Positions 40,225 through 47,418 of a DNA stretch of 64,000 bases are shown here, in pieces. Both the position numbers and the translations under genes were made by a program. The DNA lies in assembly GCF_002237445.1 (NCBI RefSeq), contig NZ_CP022527.1, positions 496,001-560,000 of the forward strand, read 5' to 3'. The notes beneath the pieces were generated by a model. The model did no database searches, was not told the origin of the DNA, and saw only the letters and a list, made by a program, of their open reading frames with translations. Origin of the DNA: Neisseria sp. KEM232. Its GTDB lineage: Bacteria > Pseudomonadota > Gammaproteobacteria > Burkholderiales > Neisseriaceae. How positions within the stretch are numbered: the stretch's first letter is position 1; the number at the start of each line of letters is the position of its first letter.

Positions 40225-41120
40225 TGTATGCGATGTTGGGTGATGTGCGATTTGAGCTTTTAAACAGCTTCACATCGCTTGAGGCGGAACATTCGGCGAA
40301 CTTTGCCAAGCATGAGGTCTTAAAAGGCCGTCCTCGCTTGCAGGCCTTGCAAAACGAACTGACGACGCTGCGTTTTTCTCTCAAGTTGCATTGGCGGCTG
40401 GGCAATCCCGATACGGCTTATAAGGGTCTGCTGTCGGCTTTGGAAGCGCAGCAGGCGGTGTCTTTGGTTTACGGTAGCGGCCGTTTTGTCGGATGGTTTG
40501 TGCTTGAGCGGCTGACGGAGCGCACGTTGATTCAGGACGCGCAAGGTCGGACGGCGGCGCGGGAATTGGATGTGGAGCTGACCCAGTTTGTCGGCGACCC
40601 GAATAACCCGCTCCCGACCCCGGCAGTCAAGTCGGGCGGGCAAAATCCGCTCCTGTCCTTATTGCCGGAGAGCGTGCAGGCAAAAGCGGGCAAATTGATT
40701 TCGGCGGTGGAAAAAGGTGTGAAAATTTACCGAGCAGCCGAAGCAGGCATCAGCGATATGCAGAATCTGATACAGGCTGCCAAAAATCTGAAAAACGACC
40801 CGTCAGGGGCATTAAACCTGTTGGGGGACGCACTCAATATCGGCGGCAGCACTTTAGGACGGCTCAATGCCTTGCCCGAAGTAACGGCGATTTTCGGCGA
40901 CCTTAAAGACGCGGCTGAGTTTGCATTACAGGCAGGGCAAGCGGCCAACAGGCTGGGCGGTGCCGTCGGTGCATTGCGTGCCGGGTATGAGAGCGGCTCC
41001 GTCGGTGGCTGGCTGGATGCGGTCGGAAACGGTGTTGCCGAGGCATCTGATGCGATGGCAAACGGCTCTGCCGCCGCCCAGGCTTTGACCGGCTGGCTGG
41101 CGGCAAGAAAGGATAAATGA
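40224..41120 (+). CDS. Tail protein (P2 gpU-like, extended)
   Basis: A 298-residue protein. The first 125 residues match P2 gpU (MLGDVRFELLNSFTSLEAEH, then LKGRPRLQ and VYGSGRFVGWFVLERL), which caps the tail tube. The remaining part is a helical, Ala-rich extension (ALQAGQAANRLGGAVGALRA) not found in P2 gpU. ATG 40224 is preferred over a TTG at 40221. The start overlaps the tape measure stop. Confidence 0.82.
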   Translation: MYAMLGDVRFELLNSFTSLEAEHSANFAKHEVLKGRPRLQALQNELTTLRFSLKLHWRLGNPDTAYKGLLSALEAQQAVSLVYGSGRFVGWFVLERLTERTLIQDAQGRTAARELDVELTQFVGDPNNPLPTPAVKSGGQNPLLSLLPESVQAKAGKLISAVEKGVKIYRAAEAGISDMQNLIQAAKNLKNDPSGALNLLGDALNIGGSTLGRLNALPEVTAIFGDLKDAAEFALQAGQAANRLGGAVGALRAGYESGSVGGWLDAVGNGVAEASDAMANGSAAAQALTGWLAARKDK

Positions 41121-41338
41121 TGAGTGCGGTAATACGCTACACCACTCAAGACGGCGACCGCTGGGATTTGATTGCGCACAAGCATTACGGCAATGCGCTG
41201 TTGATTGACGGCCTGATTGCGGCCAATCCTCACTTGCCGTTGGCGGAGGAGTTCGCCGGCGGTCTGACGGTCTTTGTCCCCGTGCTCGAAACCAAACCGA
41301 AGAACAACCAAGAGGAGCTGCCGTGGTGGATGCGTTAG
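41117..41338 (+). CDS. Tail protein X (LysM-like)
   Basis: A 73-residue protein of the P2 gpX family: YTTQDGDRWDLIAHKHYGNA, then LIDGLIAANPHLP, a LysM-like peptidoglycan-binding fold. It sits in the baseplate hub region. Start is ATG 41117 or the adjacent ATG 41120; it overlaps both neighbours. Confidence 0.88.
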   Translation: MMSAVIRYTTQDGDRWDLIAHKHYGNALLIDGLIAANPHLPLAEEFAGGLTVFVPVLETKPKNNQEELPWWMR

Positions 41339-42447
41339 GTGCGTTTTTAAAATCAAAAGGCCTTGACGGCGGCGGCAGCACTCATCCGGTTACCATGTCC
41401 GATTTTGTCCTGTCTTACGAAGACAAGGATATAACGGCAGATGTCGCGCCGTATCTGATTTCGTTTAGTTATACCGATTACCTTGAGGGGCAGTCGGACG
41501 AATTGCAGGTTGAGTTTGAGGATGCAGACGGACGCTGGCTGCGTAATTGGTACCCCGAGCAGGGCGATGCTTTATCTTTGAGCCTGGGAGACCAATTTAC
41601 CGGGTTGTTGTCTTTTGGCAAATTTGAGATTGCCGAGATTGAGTACAACCATCCGCCGTCGACTGTCAGCCTGAAGGCCTTATCGACCGGGATTACCAAG
41701 TCCAGCCGCACTTTACGCGGTAAGGCGTATGAAAACACGACTCTGGCCGCCATTGTCCGTCAGGTGGCAGGCCGTCTGAAGCTGGAGGTAACGGGTACGG
41801 TCAAAAACATCCCCATCAAACGGGTGACGCAGTATCAGGAACGTGATATTGAGTTTTTGGCACGTTTGGCGCAGGAGTACGGCCACAGCTTTAAAATCGT
41901 CAGCAATAAGCTGGTCTTTGCCGATAACGCCGAACTAAAACAGCGTCCTGCCGTTGCCATATTGCTGCCCAAGGACATCATCCGTGTCCGCCTGCGCGAT
42001 TTGATTAAGGGTGTGCCGTCCAAAGTAGATGTCAAAGGCTATGACCCGAAATCCAAACAGACCGTGTCGGCGAGCCGCAGCAGCAAATCAAGACGCGGCA
42101 AAGCCAAACACGGCAGCACGGGCGATACACTGCGTATCGTGCCGAATAAGGGTGAGAGTACCGCCCAATTAAACGCCAGGGCAGATGCCAAATTGGCGGA
42201 TGCGCAGGACGACCAATGTGCAGGCACCGTTACACTGGTCGGCAATGCATTGTTGGTGGCAGGTCAAATGGTACGGCTTAAAGGATTCGGCAAGTTTTCG
42301 GGCAAATACCTGGTCAAGCAATCAAGACACGCTTTCACGCGCCACCGGGGCTGGACGACCGAATTGGAAATCAAAATGACGGAGTATGTCGCAGACGAGG
42401 AGCAGGCCGATGCAAATGCAAACTCAAACCCAAACCCAAACCCATGA
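41323..42447 (+). CDS. Baseplate hub protein (P2 gpD-like)
   Basis: A 374-residue protein of the late control D / gp27 hub family. It has SYTDYLEGQSDELQVEFEDA near residue 50 and the YQERDIEFLARLAQEYGHSF segment typical of the family. GTG 41323 follows GAGGAG at 41311-41316. The C-terminus is a simple repeat (ANSNPNPNP) coded by a hexanucleotide array that also codes the start of the next gene in another frame. Forms the trimeric hub under the spike. Confidence 0.9.
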   Translation: MVDALGAFLKSKGLDGGGSTHPVTMSDFVLSYEDKDITADVAPYLISFSYTDYLEGQSDELQVEFEDADGRWLRNWYPEQGDALSLSLGDQFTGLLSFGKFEIAEIEYNHPPSTVSLKALSTGITKSSRTLRGKAYENTTLAAIVRQVAGRLKLEVTGTVKNIPIKRVTQYQERDIEFLARLAQEYGHSFKIVSNKLVFADNAELKQRPAVAILLPKDIIRVRLRDLIKGVPSKVDVKGYDPKSKQTVSASRSSKSRRGKAKHGSTGDTLRIVPNKGESTAQLNARADAKLADAQDDQCAGTVTLVGNALLVAGQMVRLKGFGKFSGKYLVKQSRHAFTRHRGWTTELEIKMTEYVADEEQADANANSNPNPNP

Positions 42448-43045
42448 TTTTACGGCAACGTTGCAATTCGGCATTGTGTCGGCGATTGATGCGGCGTCGC
42501 ACAGTTTGCGGGTAAAAATCCCCGTACTCGACGACATGGAAACCGATTGGCTGCCGATGGCGACACCGGCGGCGGGCGGCAACCGTTTTTACAGCCTCCC
42601 CGATGTGGGCGAACTGGTTGTCTGCCTGCTGGATGCGCGGGGTGAGACCGGCTGCGTTATCGGCGCGATTTACAATGCCGCCGACAAGCCGCCGGTATCC
42701 GACCAAAACAAATGGGTCAAACGGTTTACCAACGGCACGGTCATCTCGCATGATCGCAGTAGCGGCGAGGTGGTCGTTGAGACGCCGGGCAAAGTCAAAA
42801 TCAAAGCGGCGAAAAAAGTGGACATCCAATCGCCGGAGACGGAAATCACGGGTAATGCGACGGTAAACGGGCTGTTGACCTATACCGCAGGTTTGACGGC
42901 CAGCAATGCCGGCGGCGGTGCAGCGGCAAATATAAAAGGTACAGTCAACATCACCGGCGACCTCATCGTCAACGGCATCAATATCGGCAAGCACATCCAT
43001 GACGGCGATTCCGGCGGGCAAACCGGCGAGCCGAAAAATCATTAA
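42410..43045 (+). CDS. Baseplate spike protein (P2 gpV / Mu gp45-like)
   Basis: A 211-residue protein. An OB-fold N-terminal domain (TLQFGIVSAIDAASHSLRVK) is followed by beta-helical repeats (KVKIKAAKKVDIQSPETEIT) and a C-terminal HIHDGDSGGQTGEP. The H-x-H matches the iron-binding tip of P2 and Mu spikes. ATG 42410 follows GAGGAG. Its first residues MQMQTQTQTQTH overlap the hub gene's repeat. Pierces the host outer membrane. Confidence 0.92.
   Translation: MQMQTQTQTQTHDFTATLQFGIVSAIDAASHSLRVKIPVLDDMETDWLPMATPAAGGNRFYSLPDVGELVVCLLDARGETGCVIGAIYNAADKPPVSDQNKWVKRFTNGTVISHDRSSGEVVVETPGKVKIKAAKKVDIQSPETEITGNATVNGLLTYTAGLTASNAGGGAAANIKGTVNITGDLIVNGINIGKHIHDGDSGGQTGEPKNH
42421..42444. repeat. Four-unit hexanucleotide repeat in a gene overlap
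   Basis: AACTCA then three AACCCA units in tandem. The array is coded in two frames, as SNPNPNP at the end of the hub gene and TQTQTQ at the start of the spike gene. Changes of whole units would keep both frames. Confidence 0.85.
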
Positions 43046-43047
43046 AC

Positions 43048-43116
43048 CGCATTAAAAGGCGTTTCAGACGACCTTCTCTACAATCCCTGTATCTATAAGC
43101 GATACAGGGATTTTTT
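43048..43116 (+). promoter_or_regulatory. Late promoter element C and leader hairpin (baseplate genes)
   Basis: CGC-ATTAAAAG-GCG, then TTTCAGACGACCT (uptake sequence), four bases, TACAAT (43079-43084), and a stem ATCCCTGTATC/GATACAGGGAT (43083-43111) followed by a T-run. The next ATG is at 43118 with no Shine-Dalgarno sequence. Confidence 0.7.
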
Positions 43117-43117
43117 A

Positions 43118-43495
43118 ATGTTTTACGCCGCGCCTATTTCAAAACACTGGCAGCTCGCACCCGAAGGCTCGGGCGTGGTTCAGGGCGCGGACGATATCGA
43201 CCAATGTATCCGCAATATCCTGTCCACCCGCAAAGGCGCGGACGTTACCCGTCCTGATTTCGGCTCCGACCATTACAAATGGCTGGACACGCCAGAAGAC
43301 GTATTTGTCCCCAATATCGTGCGCGAAACCGTGCTGGCCATACAGACGTGGGAAAAGCGGGTAGCGGTTGAAAACGTCGTTTTCGGCGGGGCTGCACCGC
43401 ATCTGACGATGACGGTTTATTGGTGCGTCGCCGATGAGGTGGCGGGCGAGATTTATACGACAGACATCAGATTGGAGCAGGCGGCATGGATTTGA
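43118..43495 (+). CDS. Baseplate wedge protein (gpW/gp25-like, Mu gp46)
   Basis: A 125-residue protein of the GPW/gp25 family: DIDQCIRNILSTRKGADVTR followed by PDFGSDHYKWLDTPE, and QTWEKRVAVENV. It links sheath to baseplate. The start codon directly follows the T-run of the late-promoter hairpin. Overlaps the J-like gene by 10 bases. Confidence 0.9.
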   Translation: MFYAAPISKHWQLAPEGSGVVQGADDIDQCIRNILSTRKGADVTRPDFGSDHYKWLDTPEDVFVPNIVRETVLAIQTWEKRVAVENVVFGGAAPHLTMTVYWCVADEVAGEIYTTDIRLEQAAWI

Positions 43496-44619
43496 ACAAG
43501 CTAAAACGCGAGGACGTCAAAGTGGTTTCGGACGATCTGTCCGAAATCTTGGCGCAAACCATCGCCGATTATGAAGCCCGCAGCGGCAAAACCCTTCAGC
43601 CTGCCCATATCGAACGGCTGCTGATCAATACCTATGCCTACCGCGAGACATTGGCGCGCAAAGCGGTCAATGAAGCCTACCGCCAGCAGCACCCGCGCTT
43701 TGCCACAGGGCTGATGCTGGATTTGTGCGGCGACGACGTCAACACCCCGCGGCTTGAAGCCTCCGCCGCCCGTTGCACCATCCGTTTTACGTTGGCTGCC
43801 GGACAAGGCGGGACCGTTTTGATTGCACAAGGCACTCAGATTGCAGCCGGGGCAACCGTGTTTCAGACCACCTCGTCTGGCACGCTCTCCCCAGCCAGCC
43901 GCACTTTGGATTTGGAAGCGGCCTGCCTGCAGACGGGCGTATCCGGCAATGGTTTTTCTGCCGGACAAATCAACGCGCCCGTCAATCCGATTGACGGCGT
44001 ATCGGCTGCCAACATCACGGTGTCGGCGGGCGGTGCGGCGGAAGAGTCTGACGATGCCTACCGCCGGCGCATCCTGCTCGCACCTGAGAGCTTCAGCGTT
44101 GCAGGCCCTGTCGGGGCCTACGAATATTTTGCCCGCCGGGTCAGCCCTGCTATTTGCGACGTCCATGTGGGCAATCTGCAAAGTTCCGACGGCGCGCCGA
44201 TAGGCGGACAGGTTCGGGTAACGGTATTGACCAAGACCGGCCTGCCGTCATTGGAGTTGATTAACGAGGTGCAAAGAGCCTTGTCCGGGGAGCGCGTCCG
44301 TCCGCTGTGCGACACGGTAACCGTTGCGGCCCCGTCCGTAGTGGATTACACGCTGGATGTCGAGCTGGTTTTATTTACCGGGGCAAACACGGCCGAAGTG
44401 GTCGCTGCCGCAAAACAGGCATGGGCGGCATACGAGGCCGCCCGCCGCGAAAAACTGGGGTTGGACATCGTACCTTTGGATATCCAGTCCATCCTCAAAG
44501 TTGACGGTGTTTACAACGTCATCCTGAAAAAACCGACGTTGACTGTCATCAAGCCGGAGCAATGGTCGCGTTGTACCTCCATCAATATCGGCACGTCGTC
44601 CGAGACGGCGGAAGGGTAG
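43486..44619 (+). CDS. Baseplate protein J (Mu gp47-like)
   Basis: A 377-residue baseplate J protein: LAQTIADYEARSGKTLQPAH and LINTYAYRETLARKAVNEAY near the N-terminus, and AEESDDAYRRRILLAPESFS followed by GPVGAYEYFARRVSPAICDV in the middle, the family hallmark. Forms the baseplate wedge with gp46 and gp48. Typical length for the family. Confidence 0.93.
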   Translation: MDLNKLKREDVKVVSDDLSEILAQTIADYEARSGKTLQPAHIERLLINTYAYRETLARKAVNEAYRQQHPRFATGLMLDLCGDDVNTPRLEASAARCTIRFTLAAGQGGTVLIAQGTQIAAGATVFQTTSSGTLSPASRTLDLEAACLQTGVSGNGFSAGQINAPVNPIDGVSAANITVSAGGAAEESDDAYRRRILLAPESFSVAGPVGAYEYFARRVSPAICDVHVGNLQSSDGAPIGGQVRVTVLTKTGLPSLELINEVQRALSGERVRPLCDTVTVAAPSVVDYTLDVELVLFTGANTAEVVAAAKQAWAAYEAARREKLGLDIVPLDIQSILKVDGVYNVILKKPTLTVIKPEQWSRCTSINIGTSSETAEG

Positions 44620-44622
44620 TAC

Positions 44623-45201
44623 ATGGCCGAACTGACTTACGCCGAAATCATCGAACGCGACCAGCGTTATCGGATGCTGGCCGATTTGGGCTTGAGGATG
44701 AGCGACATTGACGCGGTAAAACTGATGCCGCGTTTGACGGAACTGGTCGCCCCCGAGCACTTGGAACTGTTGGCCGAGAGCCGCAGCATTTTGGGTGCCG
44801 ACGGCTACTGGCTGGCCGAGAGCGACCAAACGCGCCGAAAACTGATTAAAGGCGCGTACCTGCTGCACCGCTACAAAGGCACGCCCTGGGCAATACGCGA
44901 GATTGTACGGCGGTTGGGATTCGGCGAAGTCGAAATTACCGAAGGCTATGGCAACAAACGGCATAACGGCGAAATCGTACGCAACGGCCGACATGCCTAC
45001 GGCCACAGCGACCGCTGGGCGCACTACCGCATCACGATGCCTCATGCCATCACCAATGACCAGGCCGATCTGCTGCGGCACACCCTGAGTGCATTTGTAC
45101 CGGCACGCTGCGTTTTGGCCGCACTCGATTACCAACATGCCGCCTTAAGGCACAACGGCCGCGCCTTGCGCGACGGCAAATTCAACAGAGGAACCGCATA
45201 A
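44623..45201 (+). CDS. Tail protein I (P2 gpI / Mu gp48-like)
   Basis: A 192-residue protein: AYLLHRYKGTPWAIREIVRR is the conserved core of tail protein I. It connects the wedge to the tail fibre. It follows the J-like gene by 3 bases and is followed by the fibre gene, the normal V-W-J-I-H order of P2. Confidence 0.9.
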   Translation: MAELTYAEIIERDQRYRMLADLGLRMSDIDAVKLMPRLTELVAPEHLELLAESRSILGADGYWLAESDQTRRKLIKGAYLLHRYKGTPWAIREIVRRLGFGEVEITEGYGNKRHNGEIVRNGRHAYGHSDRWAHYRITMPHAITNDQADLLRHTLSAFVPARCVLAALDYQHAALRHNGRALRDGKFNRGTA

Positions 45202-45213
45202 AGGAACTGACAG

Positions 45214-45777
45214 ATGGCAAATTTAACCGAAACCAACCGCTGGGAAGCGGGCATCTACCAGCTGGAAACCTCCGACCCCGTGATGGGCGGCCCCAACGGC
45301 ATCGACAACCGCGCACCGCGCGAACTGGCCAACCGTACCCTGTGGCTGAAAACCGAACTGGCCAAAGCCGTTGCCCAGATTGGCGCAAATAAAACCGAGG
45401 CGGCGCAGGCTTACGCCTTAAAAACCGGCCAAATCACCGCAGGGGCAGGCCTGACGGGCGGCGGCACGCTGGCGGCCAACCGCACCATCTCCCTGGGGCA
45501 GCCTGCCGACCTGACAGAAACCAGCGAGAGCGTGGCCGTCAGCAATACCCACAGCCACAAATTGCCCCGAGCCTCATCTACCGCACGCGGCATAGTCAGA
45601 GTGGCCAATACGCTGACCGGCACGGCGGCGGATGATGCCTTGTCGGCCGCGATGGGCAAAAAACTGGCCGATGAAAAGTTGGGCAATAGCGGCGACCAAA
45701 CCATTGCCGACGGCACATTGACCGTCGGTCGAGCGAACACATGGAATAAAATTGGGGCTGTACTAGATAAGCCCTAA
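45214..45777 (+). pseudogene. Tail fibre protein, truncated at its 3' end
   Basis: The open frame gives 187 residues: NLTETNRWEAGIYQLETSDP, GGPNGIDNRAPRELANRTLW, then GAGLTGGGTLAANRTISLG and SSTARGIVRVA, the shaft start of P2/Mu-type fibres. After codon NTWNKI the sequence enters an IS1016-type end (GGGGCTGTACTAG at 45754), so the last seven residues come from the IS. The receptor-binding tip and any fibre chaperone are gone. Virions, if made, would lack a working fibre. Confidence 0.85.
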
Positions 45778-46074
45778 ATTTCACACCACCGACGCAGCAC
45801 TTTAAGCTGCTCGGAGGGTGTGCCAAAGTTAAAACGGAACTCGCATTCTTTCAAGAAAAGCGGGAAAGATTTACGGTCGATTCCATTGTATTTGCGCAGT
45901 ACGCGCTTTGCCTGATTCCAGAAATTTTCAATGCCGTTGATATGGTTCTGTCTGTCGGCAAACAGCTTGCTGTGATTAATGGTGTGGGCGAATATCAAAC
46001 GGCATCTGGGGAAAGTGATGTCCGGCTGTTTGTCTTTTGAGCAGGCTTTGTTGGATATTTTTTGTTTTGTTTGA
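45754..46074 (-). mobile_element. IS1016-type (IS1595 family) insertion sequence remnant
   Basis: The terminal repeat begins GGGGCTGTACTAGATAA, like IS1016 ends. On the minus strand the last ~90 codons of a transposase are open (stop 45776-45774): INHSKLFADRQNHINGIENF, where the E of GIEN is the last DDE residue, then YNGIDRKSFPLFLKECEFRF. The 5' half of the transposase and the other terminal repeat are absent; the sequence joins directly to the slam fragment near 46075. Confidence 0.85.
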
Positions 46075-47238
46075 CTATATCGCGGGCTGCCTGCACGCGA
46101 CCAAACGCTTTACGATTACGCGCTGGGCGCTTTGCGCCGCGCACAGTTGCGCCATAAAGAAGCAATCGCGCTGTATCGCGGCATTGTCGGGCGGCATCCC
46201 GATTTGGCCTATCCGCGTTTCGACTTGGGTGTGATGCTGTTTGAAGACCGGCAATACCGCGCCGCCGAAGCCGAGCTGCAACGCGCCCTGCCTGATTTGT
46301 CGCCCGAAATGCAGAATATTGCCGGCCGATATTTGGCCGCCGTCCGCGAGGCCGAAAGCTGGCAGCCCGATGTCTCGCTGCAATACGAGGCCACGGACAA
46401 TGTGAACAATGCCGCCGACGCGCGTTTTATCGAAATCGACGGCAAAAGATGGCAGAAAACCGCCGACAGCCTGCCGCAGCGGGCACACGGGCTGCGTTAC
46501 GGCGTATCTGTGTCGCGCGAAAAAAATCTCGGCGGACACCATTATGCCTACGCCAAACTGGGCGGCGACGGTGTCGCTTATTGGGACAGCCATGATTTCG
46601 ACGAGCAGAGCCTGAACATTGCCGCAGGCTATAAAAACCATTCGGCGGCGCGCTCGTTCGGCCTTGTGCCGTTTGCCGAAACCAATTGGCTGGGCGGCAG
46701 CCGCTACAACCGCGCCGATGGGGTGCAGGCCGATTTTTCCCGCCGCTTCGGTGCGAAATGGCGCGTGATGCTGAATGCGGGATATGTCCGCAAACGCTAT
46801 CGGGAGCCGCATATTGCAGAGCGCTACAACGGCAAAATGCCGCTGGCGGGAGTAACGCTGATGTATGCCGCGCCAAAGGGCTGGCTGCTTTACGGCGGCG
46901 CGGACTGGTCGCACGATCTGACGCGCGAAACTGAGCAGGCTTCGATACGCAAAGGCATCCGCATCGGTACGGCGAAAACCTTTTCAGACGGCTTGGGCAT
47001 CCGCGCCAATCTGCGCTATACGCGCCGCAGTTTTGACGGCGACGGTTCGCTGGTTTACCTTTTTCCCCGTAAAGACCGCGAATTTCAGGCTCATGTTTCG
47101 CTGTGGCACGGAAAGATTTCATGGAAAGGCTTCACGCCGCGCTTGAATTTCCGCTATCTGCATATCGGCAGCAATATGCCTGCGTTTTATTCGCGCAAAA
47201 ATGCGCAGTGGTTTGTCAGCGTGGAAAAGTCGTTTTGA
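46075..47238 (+). pseudogene. Slam-type surface lipoprotein assembly modifier, 5'-truncated
   Basis: About 387 residues remain, with no start or signal peptide. The open frame begins right after the IS remnant (an in-frame TGA lies at 46072) and enters a TPR-like region (DQTLYDYALGALRRAQLRHK and DLAYPRFDLGVMLFEDRQYR). It continues into a 14-strand-type outer-membrane barrel ending KNAQWFVSVEKSF. Slam proteins help put lipoproteins on the outer surface. Intact family members are near 480-500 residues, so about 100 N-terminal residues are missing. A TTG at 46132 could start a product, but it could not be exported. Confidence 0.82.
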
Positions 47239-47245
47239 GTGTTTA

Positions 47246-47288
47246 AAGGCCGTCTGAAAACTGGAATATTGGTTTTCAGACGGCCTTT
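47246..47288. terminator. DUS hairpin after the slam fragment
   Basis: AAAGGCCGTCTGAAAAC pairs with GTTTTCAGACGGCCTTT. A second inverted pair, AGGCCGTCTGAAA/TTTCAGACGGCCT (47371-47399), ends the leftward peptide-transport operon. The 180-base gap holds nothing else visible. Confidence 0.75.
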
Positions 47289-47418
47289 TGCCGTTGGTAA
47301 TGCGGTTTCGCTGTATCGGGCGGACACCGATGGAAGGCGTGCCGCCACGATGCCGCCGTTTGTATCAGTAGGCCGTCTGAAAATGTTTCAGACGGCCTCC
47401 TTGTCTTGCTGTGCCTGT

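Larger units (their letters stand above)
12217..45753. mobile_element. Mu-like transposable prophage, right end deleted
   Basis: Carries a repressor, Ner-like protein, MuA transposase, MuB ATPase, GemA, Mor-type activator, Mu-type terminase, portal and head genes, protease/scaffold, capsid and a complete P2-type tail up to the fibre. The lysis-packaging module (12217-19460) is inverted and lies left of the repressor. Between repressor and lysis are four cargo genes. The right end (distal fibre, fibre chaperone, phage terminus) is missing beyond 45753, where an IS1016-type end begins. The left terminus lies somewhere in about 12081-12216. With no right terminus it cannot excise or transpose normally, though structural genes look intact. 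Confidence 0.9.
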
